Positions 1 to 10,043 of a stretch of 64,000 nt of DNA are shown here, piece after piece. The notes beneath the pieces were generated by a model. It made no database searches. It was not told the origin of the DNA and was given only the letters and a program-made list of their open reading frames with translations. The position numbers were made by a program, and so were the translations under genes. The stretch lies in contig QCJG01000003.1 of NCBI GenBank assembly GCA_003216175.1, positions 1 through 64,000 on the forward strand, written 5' to 3'. The stretch comes from Prochlorococcus sp. AG-409-A10 (GTDB lineage Bacteria > Cyanobacteriota > Cyanobacteriia > PCC-6307 > Cyanobiaceae). Position 1 is the stretch's first letter. Each line of letters begins with the position of its first letter.

Positions 1-605
1 CTTTCAGCAGTAAATACAAAAGGGAGGCTCTTAAGGAAAATAGTGATTCTGTAACTGCAGCATTTTTTGGAGATGGTACTTGCAATATTGGGCAGTTTTA
101 TGAATGTTTAAATATGGCCCAGCTATGGAAATTACCGATCATATTTGTAGTCGAAAATAATAAATGGGCAATTGGAATGGCCCATGACAGAGCAACTAGC
201 GACACTGAAATATGGAGAAAAGCTTCAGCCTTTGGCATGCCAGGAGAAGAAGTAGACGGGATGGATGTTTTAGCAGTGCGAGGGGCTGCTCAAAGGGCTC
301 TAGAAAGGGCAAGAGCTGGGGAAGGGCCAACTTTAATAGAGTGCCTTACTTATAGATTCAGAGGCCATTCACTTGCCGATCCAGACGAACTTAGGTCTGA
401 AAAAGAGAAGGAATTCTGGGCTAAAAGAGATCCAATTAAAAAGCTAAAAAATGATTTAACTAGTTCTGGACTCGTCTCTGATGAAGAGTTAAAGAATATT
501 GAGAAAGAAATTGATATCGAAGTTAACGATGCTGTTGACTTTGCTCTAAACGCTCCAGAACCTGACCCTAGTGATTTAACTAAATATATCTGGGCAGATA
601 ATTAA
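1..605 (+). CDS. pdhA: Pyruvate dehydrogenase E1 component alpha subunit (C-terminal part, cut by window edge)
   Basis: The frame is open from the left edge, so only the C-terminal ~200 residues are present. They contain the thiamine-diphosphate-binding signature: GDGTCNIGQ followed about 20 residues later by VVENN, then the phosphorylation-loop-like stretch [13 protein letters not shown]. This is the E1-alpha subunit that decarboxylates pyruvate and passes the acetyl group to E2; the E3 subunit of such complexes, lpdA, lies in this window at 8.6-10.0 kb. The gene is convergent with the sigma factor gene, with only 18 bases between the stop codons. The first ATG inside the window (114) is internal and is not the start. 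Identification is firm. Confidence 0.96.
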   Translation, partial: FSSKYKREALKENSDSVTAAFFGDGTCNIGQFYECLNMAQLWKLPIIFVVENNKWAIGMAHDRATSDTEIWRKASAFGMPGEEVDGMDVLAVRGAAQRALERARAGEGPTLIECLTYRFRGHSLADPDELRSEKEKEFWAKRDPIKKLKNDLTSSGLVSDEELKNIEKEIDIEVNDAVDFALNAPEPDPSDLTKYIWADN

Positions 606-623
606 AAATAAAGTAGATAAAAT

Positions 624-1565
624 TCAAATTCCACTTGGTAGCTTTCTTGTGAGATTTCTCAATTTTCTTAAAGCTTTTAACTCAACTTGCCTAACCCTCT
701 CACGAGAAACCTGTAACAACCTGCCTATCTCTGCGAGAGTATGTCTTTCATTACCTTCTAAGCCAAATCTAAGCCTTATAACATGCTGTTCTTGTTCGCT
801 TAGATGACTTAGCCATCTTCCAAGTTGCTCTTGATGAATTTTTTGTTCAACTTTATCTAGAGGTTCTTCTCCAGAGCCGTCAGCGATCAAATCACCTAAA
901 AAGCTACGGCCTTCATCACCATTAACGGGCGCATCAAGACTGCTAGTAGTAAGAGCTTGTCTCAAAATTGAATCAAGTTCTTCTAACTCAATTTCCATTG
1001 CCTCAGCTATTTCAATACGACTAGGCATTGCACCGAGCTTATGAGCCAAATCTAAGCTGACCTTTCTAATGGTCGCTAATCTCTCACTTAAATGAACAGG
1101 TAATCGAATTGTTCTTGACTGACAAGCAATCGCTCTTGTCATGCTTTGCCTTATCCACCAAAAAGCATAAGTAGAAAACTTATAACCACGAGTTGGATCA
1201 AATTTTTCTACAGCTCTTTCTAATCCAAGAGAACCTTCCTGTACTAAATCCAAGAGTTCAAGACCTTTACCTTGATATTTCTTTGCAACGCTTACAACCA
1301 GTCTAAGATTGGCTTTCATCATTCTTTCCTTTGCCCTTCTTCCAATTCGAATTAGTCTTCTTTGATGTGAATTAAATTCTTTGCTCTCTTCCTTAATCTG
1401 ACCATCCTCTGTAAGAGTCATCATTGTTTGAACCTGATTACCAAGTTCAATCTCTTCTGCTGGTGTTAAAAGAGGAACTCTTCCTATAGAGGAAAGGTAC
1501 CAACTAATTGGATCACTGCTGCGTCGTTTTTGGGATTCAGCAGGCTTGGGTGCAGATGAAACCAT
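624..1565 (-). CDS. RNA polymerase sigma factor, sigma-70 family (group 2 type)
   Basis: A 313-residue sigma factor of the RpoD/SigA-like group found in several copies in cyanobacteria. Region 1.2 (DPISWYLSSIGRVPLL) is near the N-terminus. Region 2 has the core-binding and -10 helices (GLELLDLVQEGSLGLERA, FSTYAFWWIRQ), and region 4 the helix-turn-helix (TLAEIGRLLQVSRERVRQVE). The long acidic region 1.1 of the primary sigma factor is absent, which favours a non-essential group 2 factor. I chose the ATG at 1565; the frame extends seven codons to a TTG at 1586. Which paralogue it is cannot be settled without alignment. Confidence 0.92.
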   Translation of the reverse strand: MVSSAPKPAESQKRRSSDPISWYLSSIGRVPLLTPAEEIELGNQVQTMMTLTEDGQIKEESKEFNSHQRRLIRIGRRAKERMMKANLRLVVSVAKKYQGKGLELLDLVQEGSLGLERAVEKFDPTRGYKFSTYAFWWIRQSMTRAIACQSRTIRLPVHLSERLATIRKVSLDLAHKLGAMPSRIEIAEAMEIELEELDSILRQALTTSSLDAPVNGDEGRSFLGDLIADGSGEEPLDKVEQKIHQEQLGRWLSHLSEQEQHVIRLRFGLEGNERHTLAEIGRLLQVSRERVRQVELKALRKLRNLTRKLPSGI

Positions 1566-1721
1566 TGTTTCTAGACCCGTTTTCAAAGTGATAAAACTTT
1601 CCTACAGAAATCGTAAAAGAGGCCTGGGTTTCATGAAGGCTTCAGATTCTATTGACGATTAGTTAACAAATGACACAAAATCCACCATTTAATGTCCTTT
1701 AAATGGTTGTTTCAAAACATT

Positions 1722-3275
1722 TCATGTGTTTTCCTTTTTTATTAATTCACTAAGAAAAGTGCAAACAGTGCTCGCTGTGCTCCCTTTTATGCAAAACGCC
1801 CCTGCATATGCATGTATCAAAGCTGACGCAGCAAGCAAACTTGTATCCAATTTTTTATCACTTGCAAGTCCAGAAGCACCCATCCCCGAAACGAAGCCAG
1901 CCAAAACATCGCCAAGACCAGTTCTTGCAACACTTGAATTCACTTGCCCTATTTGCCAGTTTTTCCCGTCTGGATCAGAAATCACACTATGAGCAGATTT
2001 CAATAAGACAGAAGAATTGCAAATTTTTGCAGCTTCAATTCCAGCCTTCAATGGATTCGAACAATCAATTAAAGGGAATAGCCTTTTAAATTCTTCAAGA
2101 TGGGGGGTAAGCCAGGTAGGACCTTTTCTATCATTTAGCCATTCCAAACCTTTCGAAGTTATCGACAGCCTATTGATTGCATCAGCATCAAAAACAAGCA
2201 GGCCTTTGAAATTCTGCAAGTCAGATCCAAAACAATCTTTTTCTTCTGCAATCCCTAATCCAGGGCCAAGCAAAATCGAGTCAAACCTATTCAAGTCAAC
2301 TTCATTAAAAACTTTCGAAAAATCTGAAGAACCGTCCTGAAAAGTATTTAGATCTCCAAGCAATAAGACTTCAGGGTGAGAACTCCAAAGAGAAGATGAA
2401 ACTGAATTAGGCAAAAAAGCACTAACACTACCTGTTCCACTTGCTAAAGCCCCATTCAAAGCAAGAGATGCTGCTCCTCTGTATTTCTCACTGCCTGCAA
2501 TAACCAGAACTCTTCCTCTCTGATATTTACTTTTACTTTTACTTGGCTTAGGCCAAACGAAAGTAGATAAATCTGAAAACGAAATCCTCAGAGACTGGTT
2601 CTCAGGAAGATCAGCCAAAATCTTATCTGGAATCCCGATATCTACTCTCTCTAAATCGCCCACAAAATCAATAGCTAAATCTTGAATCAACCCAGTCTTA
2701 AAGAGGCCTAAAGCCAGTGTGGAAGTAGCTTTAAATGATGTATTTGATACTGTACTTCCATTATCTGAGTTTAATCCAGCAGGAACATCAATACTTATTA
2801 ATTTATCAGGACTAAATTTCTTCTTCGAATTCAATAAATGAAATATTTCATCAGAAATAATTCTTGATTGACCTAAGCCAAATAATGCCTCAATCCATAA
2901 TGAATCAGAATTCGAATCAGGTTTTTGCTCCAAGTTTTTAATTCCAATCTGAATTGCATAATCGAAATGTTTTTTTGTTAATTCTTTTTTCAATGGAAAT
3001 GGACACCAAATAGAGATATCAACGCCTGCCATATAAAGTTCTCTTGCAACAACAAGTCCATCGCCTCCATTGTGCCCTGGCCCTACTAAAACGATTGCAC
3101 CATTTTCAATCAATCCTTGTCTGTCTAATATCCATGTAGAGATACCAATCCCTACTTTTTCCATCAGAGCTTCAACAGGCATGCCCATAGAAAACATTTC
3201 TTTTTCTATGTTTTTCATCTGCTCTGAAGAAACCATCAAATGTTCCGAATCAGATGGAGGCCAATTCAAAATCAA
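1722..3275 (-). CDS. nnrD: Bifunctional NAD(P)H-hydrate epimerase / ADP-dependent NAD(P)H-hydrate dehydratase
   Basis: This is a fusion of the YjeF-N epimerase (roughly residues 1-215) and a ribokinase-like dehydratase (roughly 225-515), which together repair hydrated NADH and NADPH. The epimerase loop GPGHNGGDG is at residues 65-73, and the dehydratase signature TGLGDVLAGFVSGMGA is near the C-terminus. The domain order is that of E. coli NnrD. The first codon is TTG; a second TTG two codons in, or ATG at 3236, are alternative starts. The tryptophan/proline-rich N-terminus (NWPPSD) resembles what I recall of picocyanobacterial orthologues, favouring a TTG start. It is divergent from mnmA with a 38-base gap. 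Confidence 0.93.
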   Translation of the reverse strand: MILNWPPSDSEHLMVSSEQMKNIEKEMFSMGMPVEALMEKVGIGISTWILDRQGLIENGAIVLVGPGHNGGDGLVVARELYMAGVDISIWCPFPLKKELTKKHFDYAIQIGIKNLEQKPDSNSDSLWIEALFGLGQSRIISDEIFHLLNSKKKFSPDKLISIDVPAGLNSDNGSTVSNTSFKATSTLALGLFKTGLIQDLAIDFVGDLERVDIGIPDKILADLPENQSLRISFSDLSTFVWPKPSKSKSKYQRGRVLVIAGSEKYRGAASLALNGALASGTGSVSAFLPNSVSSSLWSSHPEVLLLGDLNTFQDGSSDFSKVFNEVDLNRFDSILLGPGLGIAEEKDCFGSDLQNFKGLLVFDADAINRLSITSKGLEWLNDRKGPTWLTPHLEEFKRLFPLIDCSNPLKAGIEAAKICNSSVLLKSAHSVISDPDGKNWQIGQVNSSVARTGLGDVLAGFVSGMGASGLASDKKLDTSLLAASALIHAYAGAFCIKGSTASTVCTFLSELIKKENT

Positions 3276-3313
3276 AAAGCAACAAAACCCACTATGAATA
3301 GAAGCTACTATTT

Positions 3314-4528
3314 ATGCCCATGAATGTGGAAACAAGAGAAACAAAAAAAGTTTTAAATCATTTGAATTCAGAAGAAACAGTCACGAAAACATTAAAAAGA
3401 CTGCAAGCATTTTCTGGAAATCAATCAGTTGTAGTGGGGCTTTCAGGAGGCGTAGATAGCTCCTTAACGGCCGCTCTCCTTTGTGAAGCAGGGTGGGATG
3501 TAGTGGGATTAACTTTGTGGCTCATGAAAGGGAAAGGGTCTTGCTGCTCAGATGGATTAATTGATGCAGCAGGGATATGTAATCAACTTGGAATTAAGCA
3601 TCACATAGTCGATTCAAAAGAAATTTTCCAAAAAGAAATAATCAATAATGTCCTAAAAGGATATGAAGAAGGAATTACTCCTTTACCCTGCTCTCGCTGC
3701 AATAAATCAGTCAAATTTTCAGAGATGCTGAAATGGGTTAAAGAAAATAAAAATGTCGAAAAGATCGCTACTGGGCATTACGCAAGGATTAGATATTCAA
3801 ATGAATCCTTCGACAGCAATGATCTTCCGAGTGATGGAATTAAAAGACATAAGCTTTTAAGAGGTAAAGATCCAAACAAAGATCAAAGCTATTTTTTATA
3901 TGATCTTCCTCAAGAAATCTTAGGAAAAACAATTTTCCCTCTTGGAGAATTAACTAAAGAGATAACACGAATCGAAGCTTTGAAACATTCATTAAAAACT
4001 GCCGAAAAGCCAGAGAGCCAAGACCTTTGTCTTGCTGAACATTATGGATCAATGAATGCTTTTATTGATAAGTATCTACCGCAAAAGAAAGGAGAAATTG
4101 TCCTTAAAAACGGACAAATTATAGGTTCCCATAATGGAATTCAGCATTTCACGATAGGGCAACGAAAGGGATTAGGTATTGCATGGGAAGTTCCTCTACA
4201 TGTTGTTGAAATTGATGCATCTTTAAACAGAGTAATTGTTGCCCCAAGAGAAGATTCTGGAAAGTCAGAGTGTATTGTCAAAGATATAAATTGGGTATCA
4301 ATTGAAGCGCCTCAAAAACCAATAGAAGTTGAGGTTCAAATCAGATACAGAAGCAGAGCAGTGAAAGCAAAGTTAATACCAATTATTGATAGTACTAAAG
4401 AAAATTGTTGCAATAAATGTCATATTCATTTTGAAGAAGACCAATTTTCAATCACTCCTGGACAAGCAGCAGTATTTTATAAGGGTGATTATGTATTAGG
4501 AGGAGGAATTATTTCGAAAAATTCTTAA
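3314..4528 (+). CDS. mnmA: tRNA-specific 2-thiouridylase MnmA
   Basis: MnmA thiolates the wobble uridine (s2U34) of tRNAs for Lys, Glu and Gln. The PP-loop ATP pyrophosphatase motif GLSGGVDSS is at residues 42-50. The two catalytic cysteines are recognisable as C129 in PCSRCN and C239 in SQDLCLAE. The C-terminal beta-barrel segment [21 protein letters not shown] closes the protein. At 404 residues it is slightly longer than E. coli MnmA, mostly through an N-terminal extension and small insertions. Its stop overlaps the lnt stop by four bases in convergent orientation. Confidence 0.96.
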   Translation: MPMNVETRETKKVLNHLNSEETVTKTLKRLQAFSGNQSVVVGLSGGVDSSLTAALLCEAGWDVVGLTLWLMKGKGSCCSDGLIDAAGICNQLGIKHHIVDSKEIFQKEIINNVLKGYEEGITPLPCSRCNKSVKFSEMLKWVKENKNVEKIATGHYARIRYSNESFDSNDLPSDGIKRHKLLRGKDPNKDQSYFLYDLPQEILGKTIFPLGELTKEITRIEALKHSLKTAEKPESQDLCLAEHYGSMNAFIDKYLPQKKGEIVLKNGQIIGSHNGIQHFTIGQRKGLGIAWEVPLHVVEIDASLNRVIVAPREDSGKSECIVKDINWVSIEAPQKPIEVEVQIRYRSRAVKAKLIPIIDSTKENCCNKCHIHFEEDQFSITPGQAAVFYKGDYVLGGGIISKNS

Positions 4529-6003
4529 TATAAATCATACTTACGTAATCGTATAACGCCTATTAAACTTATAAAAACAATTGAAATCAAAGGCAAGTCA
4601 GAATTTAATGAATACAATGTTTTCTTTCCATTTAATTCCAGATCAACGAGCTTAACAAGTTCTTTATTTGGTTTAAGGATGGTATCAATTCTTCCATTAC
4701 TTTTAATCAAAGATGTTGGTCCCGTATTGGAGACAGCTATTAAATTTTTTGATGTTTCAATACTCCTTAATTGAGCAATAGATAAAAATTGTCTTTGCAA
4801 AGAAATAGGATAGGGATCTAAATTTGCAATCACTAAAATCCATTTAGCCCCTTGATTTACTGCTTGAGCTATAGCTTTCCCATTACTCAATTCATAACAA
4901 ATAGCACCTGCAAAAGAGGGGCCCTCCCAATCAAGAAGTCTTGATGGATCCCCACTTTCAATTCCACCTACTGCAGAAAGGCCATTTTTTATAAAGTTAG
5001 GCAAGGGAGGAATCCATTCGCCCAGAGGGACTAATCTAGATTTGTCCAATACATCCGAAAAGGACTCATCACCTGGATTAAAAACCAATATTGAACTTCG
5101 TATAGAACCATTTATTTTCCTGAAACCTCCAGAGAGAAATTTAACAGGAAAATCTCGAATCTTTGTTCTATCCAAAGGCAACGTTCCCTCTGGAGCAATT
5201 ACAAAAGATGCATTCATCTCAACAGCATCAGTTAATGCTCTATCTACTTTTGAAGGCAAAGCATTTATTTCTTCCTGACTAAATTTTTGTCTTATTGGAA
5301 TATTTGTTTGCCACATCGCAACCTGTTCTGCCGAATCAGTTGGCGAATCCAACAACAAGATAAATCCGATCAAATGAGCTAACGAAAAATAAGCAACGCC
5401 AAGAATAATCAATTTCTTGAGTTTTTTTCTGGCTTGAAAAGCAATTGAAAGTTGCCATATCCACCATCCAGCTAAAAGATGGATAGAGGCCAAGCCGCCC
5501 GACCCTATCCATCTTGCTAATCCTGCCAAATATCTATCTTGTGGTAATAAACTTGGCCCTACACCCATCCAAAACAAAGGACCTCTAGATAGGATTTCTT
5601 CAGTTAGACCCCAAATTGTTGACAATAAGACAGCGTAAACAAACTTATTTTCTAATTTAGAAAACTGCAATCTTCCAGGAGCAAAAAAAACACTTAAAGC
5701 TGACCAACTAAAAACCAGAGTCCCTCCAAAGACTCCACAAAATAGCCATATAAAAATGGTAATAGGCAAGCTTAAATTTGAATTTATCCCTACCCAACTG
5801 AGTGGATGCAAAGATAGCAACCACTTATGACTCCATAAAATAGCCATTGTGCCCCAACAAAAGCCCCCCCATGGATTCTTACTAACAGGCCAAAGCAAAG
5901 ATATCCCCAAAAGCATGAATACATAATTGCCTTCAGCAAGGGAGATTCCTGCTAAAGCCCCCCCAGCAAAAGCTTTAATAAAAAGAGAATAGATATTATT
6001 CAT
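4525..6003 (-). CDS. lnt: Apolipoprotein N-acyltransferase
   Basis: This inner-membrane enzyme adds the third acyl chain to lipoproteins. The first ~220 residues hold several hydrophobic segments, followed by a nitrilase-like domain. The catalytic triad is visible: E272 in APEGTLP, K321 in [11 protein letters not shown] and C369 in [10 protein letters not shown] final hydrophobic segment near the C-terminus ([17 protein letters not shown]) matches the family's last membrane span. Length (492) is normal. The ATG at 6003 is the start; the upstream 118 bases are a shared divergent promoter region with the FKBP gene. Confidence 0.93.
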   Translation of the reverse strand: MNNIYSLFIKAFAGGALAGISLAEGNYVFMLLGISLLWPVSKNPWGGFCWGTMAILWSHKWLLSLHPLSWVGINSNLSLPITIFIWLFCGVFGGTLVFSWSALSVFFAPGRLQFSKLENKFVYAVLLSTIWGLTEEILSRGPLFWMGVGPSLLPQDRYLAGLARWIGSGGLASIHLLAGWWIWQLSIAFQARKKLKKLIILGVAYFSLAHLIGFILLLDSPTDSAEQVAMWQTNIPIRQKFSQEEINALPSKVDRALTDAVEMNASFVIAPEGTLPLDRTKIRDFPVKFLSGGFRKINGSIRSSILVFNPGDESFSDVLDKSRLVPLGEWIPPLPNFIKNGLSAVGGIESGDPSRLLDWEGPSFAGAICYELSNGKAIAQAVNQGAKWILVIANLDPYPISLQRQFLSIAQLRSIETSKNLIAVSNTGPTSLIKSNGRIDTILKPNKELVKLVDLELNGKKTLYSLNSDLPLISIVFISLIGVIRLRKYDLY

Positions 6004-6121
6004 TAATCTAATTTAATAAAATATACACCAACAAAATTCATATTCTCTGGTTAGTTATCTTTTAAAAAGATGTAATTTGGGTATTAATCTGTAAGAATAT
6101 TTCCGACTACTTAATATTACT

Positions 6122-6721
6122 GTGAGAGAAATCTTAATTAGCTTTTCTGTTTGCCTTAGCTGCTTGATGATTGCAGTGATCAGCCAAATCATCTCACCAA
6201 CCCCAACGAATGCCTTACAAATTGACCAAGCAATCCAAGCGGATGTAAGGCAATCCACAAAAACCACCGAATCTGTAACTAATCCATTTGAATTAGACCC
6301 AGAAGACCCAAATCCATCACTTTTTACTATGGCTTCAGATAAAACCAGTGCAAGTAACGCTCCTCTCGGAGGCGCTGAGATAGGAGCATCTCAAGTAACT
6401 TCCAGTGGGCTAAAAATTACTGAATTAGTTTTAGGCGATGGTCTAGAAGCCACCCCAGGAACAAGTGTCTCAGTAAATTACAAGGGTACTCTTGATGATG
6501 GGAAAGAATTTGACAGCAGTTATGGAAGAGGTCCCTTTGAATTTTCTTTAGGTGCAGGGATGGTGATAAAGGGTTGGGATGAGGGAGTCGCAGGAATGAA
6601 AGTTGGAGGCAAAAGAAAATTAGTCATCCCACCTGAATTGGGGTATGGAAGCCGAGGAATAGGTCCAATCCCCCCCAATTCAGTTTTAACTTTTGAAGTG
6701 GAATTATTGGGTGTTAAGTGA
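6122..6721 (+). CDS. FKBP-type peptidyl-prolyl cis-trans isomerase, exported
   Basis: The C-terminal ~105 residues form an FKBP domain: [22 protein letters not shown], then [15 protein letters not shown], then [12 protein letters not shown] and the closing FEVELLGVK. The N-terminus is a typical export signal or membrane anchor (hydrophobic residues about 5-28), followed by a low-complexity linker, so the isomerase probably acts in the periplasm or thylakoid lumen on folding proteins. The start codon is GTG. No downstream partner in the same operon is evident; sodN begins 94 bases after the stop with a palindrome in between. Confidence 0.92.
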   Translation: MREILISFSVCLSCLMIAVISQIISPTPTNALQIDQAIQADVRQSTKTTESVTNPFELDPEDPNPSLFTMASDKTSASNAPLGGAEIGASQVTSSGLKITELVLGDGLEATPGTSVSVNYKGTLDDGKEFDSSYGRGPFEFSLGAGMVIKGWDEGVAGMKVGGKRKLVIPPELGYGSRGIGPIPPNSVLTFEVELLGVK

Positions 6722-6757
6722 ATTTCTTAAATTATTCAAAAAGCTCTAGAAAAAATT

Positions 6758-6781
6758 ATGGCGTTTGTTGACAAACGCCAT
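6758..6781. repeat. 24-bp palindrome in the spacer upstream of sodN
   Basis: Two perfect 11-base arms (ATGGCGTTTGT and ACAAACGCCAT) flank a two-base centre. The element lies between the FKBP stop and the sodN ATG at 6816. It has no T-tract on the plus side, so it is not a convincing terminator for the FKBP gene. A T-run does follow it when read on the minus strand, where no gene is seen. Size and symmetry would suit an operator for a dimeric regulator such as a Fur-family protein; this is inference. Confidence 0.7.
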
Positions 6782-6815
6782 TAATGTAAAAAAAAAGTTC
6801 ACGAATTATTTTCAG

Positions 6816-7286
6816 ATGTTGAGCGAAACACTTACATCAATCTTTAATAAGCTTCCAGCAAAATCTGTTCACGCACACTGTGACGGACCTTGCGGTGTAT
6901 ACGACCCTGCTTCTGCAAGAGTTGCTGCAGAGGCAGTTTTATCTATGACGAAAAAGCTTATTGCTCTAGCTCCAGCTGGTAACGATCAAGCTTCAATTTC
7001 AGCTTATAACAACACTTTTTCTCGCTTTGTTGCGATTAAAGAAGAAGAGTCACAAAAGACCAAAAAAGAACTTCTAATCCTCTGGACTGATTACTTCAAG
7101 CCTGAACATTTAGCTACATATCCAGATCTTCACGACACTTTTTGGAAAGCAGCAAAGCTTTGTAGTGCATGCAAGGTAAATATTGATCAAACCAAGGCAG
7201 AAGAATTATTAGCAGCTGTGCAAAAGATTCACTCGATGTTTTGGTCTTCAAAAGGAAGAAGTGATAGCTGGGTTACCGCAAGCTGA
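6816..7286 (+). CDS. sodN: Nickel-containing superoxide dismutase
   Basis: The nickel-hook sequence HCDGPCGVYDPA is present. The mature enzyme starts at this His (residue 21 here) after removal of a short propeptide ending in SVHA; His1, Cys2 and Cys6 of the mature protein bind nickel. The helical remainder (LHDTFWKAAKLCSACK and the C-terminal helix) and the length of 156 residues fit the family. I chose the ATG at 6816: an upstream TTG at 6765 in the same frame lies inside the palindrome and would give an implausibly long propeptide. It overlaps the protease gene sodX by 26 bases, which suggests coupled translation. It removes superoxide and replaces Fe-SOD in iron-poor waters. Confidence 0.97.
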   Translation: MLSETLTSIFNKLPAKSVHAHCDGPCGVYDPASARVAAEAVLSMTKKLIALAPAGNDQASISAYNNTFSRFVAIKEEESQKTKKELLILWTDYFKPEHLATYPDLHDTFWKAAKLCSACKVNIDQTKAEELLAAVQKIHSMFWSSKGRSDSWVTAS

Positions 7287-7638
7287 TAAAAGTCTTTTCC
7301 AAAAGCCAGATTTATTTACTTTATTTACTTTAATAATCGGTTACCGACAACATTTACGTGTTGTCGGTAATTCTATGGAAAGGACTCTTAAAGAGGGAGA
7401 TTTAGTAACATATAAAAAGTTAAACCAAAAAAATATTGACCTAGAGATTGGGGATATCGTCGTTGCCTCTCATCCAAAAACAAAAAACAAGTTAATAATT
7501 AAAAGAATTCATAGGATTTATCAAAACAAATTTGATTTAAGGGGAGATAACTCCTTAGCAAGCACTGACAGTCGAGAATTAGGTTTATTTGAATTAGATT
7601 TAATCATTGGAAAAGTAGACAAAATTTTCTCAAAATAG
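7261..7638 (+). CDS. sodX: Nickel-type superoxide dismutase maturation protease
   Basis: A small S24/S26-type serine peptidase of 125 residues. The catalytic serine is S38 in VVGNSMERTL and the catalytic lysine is K81 in LIIKRIHRIY; the box RGDNSLASTDSRELG is the usual C-terminal signal-peptidase motif. It starts with GTG inside the 3' end of sodN. In picocyanobacteria and actinomycetes such a protease is paired with sodN and is taken to cleave the propeptide before the nickel-binding His. The N-terminus has one weakly hydrophobic segment (LFTLFTLIIGY), so membrane association is possible. Some annotation pipelines would call it a signal peptidase I homologue. Confidence 0.93.
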   Translation: MIAGLPQADKSLFQKPDLFTLFTLIIGYRQHLRVVGNSMERTLKEGDLVTYKKLNQKNIDLEIGDIVVASHPKTKNKLIIKRIHRIYQNKFDLRGDNSLASTDSRELGLFELDLIIGKVDKIFSK

Positions 7639-7671
7639 ATTCAACAGATTGGTATAGATCTTTTCCTTAAT

Positions 7672-8559
7672 TTATAACTTACCAATTAATTTTTTCACTC
7701 CACCTAATATATCTTCCTGTGACATAAGAGATTCGCCAACCAAAACAGCATCAGCTCCATAACTCTTCACTAAATCCAAATCCTCACGAGTAAATAAACC
7801 TGACTCGCTTACCAAAGTAATAGAATTTTCCTTGATTTGGCTAGCATAGTTCTTAGCCAACTTCTTTGTAACTTCGAGATCAGTTTTAAAACTCTTTAAA
7901 TTTCTATTATTAATACCTATTAAATTAAATAAATTAATATTTAGTACTCGCTCAAGTTCCTCTGCGTCATGAACCTCTACTAATATTGTCAATCCCAAAT
8001 GTTCAGCTACCTTAGATAAGTACTTTAAATCAGAATCAGTCAGGATTGCGGCTATCAAAAGTGCAGCATCAGCGCCAGCAGCTCTTGCTTGGTAAAGCTG
8101 ATAGGGATAAAGAATAAAATCCTTACATAGGATTGGGATTTTGATTTCCTTTCTAACTTCAACTAAGACATCAAAACCACCTTGAAAAAATTTTTTATCT
8201 GTTAAGACCGATATACAGTTAGCACCTCCATCTTGATACATTTTACCTATCATTCTCGCATCAAAGTCCTCTCTAATTATCCCTCTACTTGGACTAGCTT
8301 TTTTTATTTCTGAGATTAGTGCTGGTTTCGAATTACTATTTCTTAAAGCATCTATAAAATTTTTTGTTTTGGGTAAATCCTTGATCTTTTTTTTTAAATC
8401 ATCAAGCGAAACTTTTTTTCTTGCAATCTCAACTTCTAGATGTTTTTCCCAAACAATTTCCTCCAAAATATTTTTAGGTTTTGAATCTGGGTGAGGAATT
8501 GCATACTCTAAATTAGCTACTTTTATGCTTGGATTAGGAGGTCTTCTTCTGATTTGCAT
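7672..8559 (-). CDS. trpC: Indole-3-glycerol phosphate synthase
   Basis: This is the TIM-barrel enzyme of tryptophan synthesis that closes the indole ring. The family signature [11 protein letters not shown] is seen, followed by the barrel strands [54 protein letters not shown] and [11 protein letters not shown]. The ~45-residue N-terminal extension ([20 protein letters not shown]) is a cyanobacterial trait that I recall in orthologues. It is a stand-alone trp gene here, 41 bases downstream of lpdA on the same strand. Confidence 0.96.
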   Translation of the reverse strand: MQIRRRPPNPSIKVANLEYAIPHPDSKPKNILEEIVWEKHLEVEIARKKVSLDDLKKKIKDLPKTKNFIDALRNSNSKPALISEIKKASPSRGIIREDFDARMIGKMYQDGGANCISVLTDKKFFQGGFDVLVEVRKEIKIPILCKDFILYPYQLYQARAAGADAALLIAAILTDSDLKYLSKVAEHLGLTILVEVHDAEELERVLNINLFNLIGINNRNLKSFKTDLEVTKKLAKNYASQIKENSITLVSESGLFTREDLDLVKSYGADAVLVGESLMSQEDILGGVKKLIGKL

Positions 8560-8600
8560 AATTTAAATAATTAATGATCTATAAAATAAAATTTGATTTA

Positions 8601-10043
8601 CTACTTCTTTATTTGTAAAGATGCCTGTTTATAGGCAACCTCTACAACTTCGCTTAATGTTGGATGCGTATGAACTTCTTTTGCTAAGTCATTGACTCGT
8701 TGTCTTCTAGAAATTGCATTAGAAACTTCTTGTATCAAATCAGCCGCATGTAATCCATAAATATGAGCACCAAGAACCTCTCCCGTATCTTTACTAAAAA
8801 TCAACTTCATAATCCCATCACTTTCTAATTCAGCCAAGGCCTTAGAGTTCGCTTTAAAATAACTTCTAACGATTCCAAGTTCAAAGCCATCTTTTTTTGC
8901 TAGATCTTTTGCTTCTTCTTCAGAAAGTCCAACGGAACTTATCTCAGGATGAGTAAAGGTCGCTGCAGGAATACTCCTGTAGTCAATTTCTATTGCTTTA
9001 CCTAAAATATTTTCTACAGCGATACTCCCCTGCGCTGCAGCAGTATGGGCCAACATCAACTTACCCGTAACATCTCCCACTGCCCATAGATTAGAAACTG
9101 GTTTTTCATTTACCAATACTCTCATCTGATCATCAATTGGAATAAAACCTCTCGTTGTTTCAACTCCAACTGATTGTAGATTTAGATTTTTAGTCGAAGG
9201 CACTCGACCTGTTGCAACCAGAACAGCGTCGACTTGTAACTCCTCAATCACTTCCCGACTCTTGGCATCTGTAAGCTCGACCTCGACTGGACAACCTGGC
9301 TTAACTTTAGTAGCGAACACTCCGGCTCGAGTTTCAATATCTCTTTTATCAATTAGGTTTCTTGAAGCAATTTTCGTAATATCTGGATCAAAAGTAGGCA
9401 TTACTTTGTCAAGAGCTTCAATCATGGTTACCTCACAACCTAAAGCTGTATAAATATCAGCAAATTCCAAACCGATATAGCCACTACCAATTATTGCAAT
9501 CCATCTTGGCAACCATTCTAAATTAATAGCCTCATCACTTGTAAAAACAGTTCGTCCATCAATTTCAATTCCAGGCGGGACAAAAGGGTCTGAGCCTGTA
9601 GCCAAGATAATATCTCTAGCGGAAAAAATTCTATCAACTCCATTCTTTTCTCTTAATCCAATCTTTTGATTGCCTTCTAAACGTCCTTCTCCTCTAAGTA
9701 TCTCAACTCCCGATCTTTCCAATGTTTTAGTTAGATTTTTTCGAATTGTCTCAACTAAGTTTTTTGCATGTTCCGCAATTTTCTTACGTTCAAATCTAAC
9801 CGGAGCGGAATGTATCCCAAATTCAGCAAGATGAGAAACATTTGCAAGCTCACGAACTTTACCACTGGCGGCTAGTAATGCTTTAGAGGGGACACAGCCT
9901 CTGTTGACACAGGTTCCACCCATATCTCTTGATTCGACAATCGCCACTTTCAAACCAGCCTCGGCTGCATGTTTAGCGGCATCAAAACCTCCATATCCAG
10001 CCCCGACAACAATTAAGTCAAAGTCAAAAGAAATTTCACTCAC
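8601..10043 (-). CDS. lpdA: Dihydrolipoamide dehydrogenase (E3)
   Basis: A flavoprotein disulfide reductase of 480 residues. The FAD site GAGYGG is near residue 14, the redox disulfide is C45/C50 in GGTCVNRGCVPSK, the NAD-binding site is GSGYIGLEFADI, the second FAD segment is LWAVGDVTG, and the C-terminal catalytic pair is His460/Glu465 in THPTLSEVVE. It reoxidises lipoyl groups of the pyruvate dehydrogenase complex and probably also the glycine cleavage system. The start is GTG and overlaps the stop of the upstream methyltransferase gene by four bases, implying translational coupling. Confidence 0.96.
   Translation of the reverse strand: MSEISFDFDLIVVGAGYGGFDAAKHAAEAGLKVAIVESRDMGGTCVNRGCVPSKALLAASGKVRELANVSHLAEFGIHSAPVRFERKKIAEHAKNLVETIRKNLTKTLERSGVEILRGEGRLEGNQKIGLREKNGVDRIFSARDIILATGSDPFVPPGIEIDGRTVFTSDEAINLEWLPRWIAIIGSGYIGLEFADIYTALGCEVTMIEALDKVMPTFDPDITKIASRNLIDKRDIETRAGVFATKVKPGCPVEVELTDAKSREVIEELQVDAVLVATGRVPSTKNLNLQSVGVETTRGFIPIDDQMRVLVNEKPVSNLWAVGDVTGKLMLAHTAAAQGSIAVENILGKAIEIDYRSIPAATFTHPEISSVGLSEEEAKDLAKKDGFELGIVRSYFKANSKALAELESDGIMKLIFSKDTGEVLGAHIYGLHAADLIQEVSNAISRRQRVNDLAKEVHTHPTLSEVVEVAYKQASLQIKK

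Noticed and set aside
6765..6815. TTG start giving sodN 17 extra residues
   Set aside because: It would start inside the palindrome and lengthen the propeptide beyond the family's usual ~20 residues.
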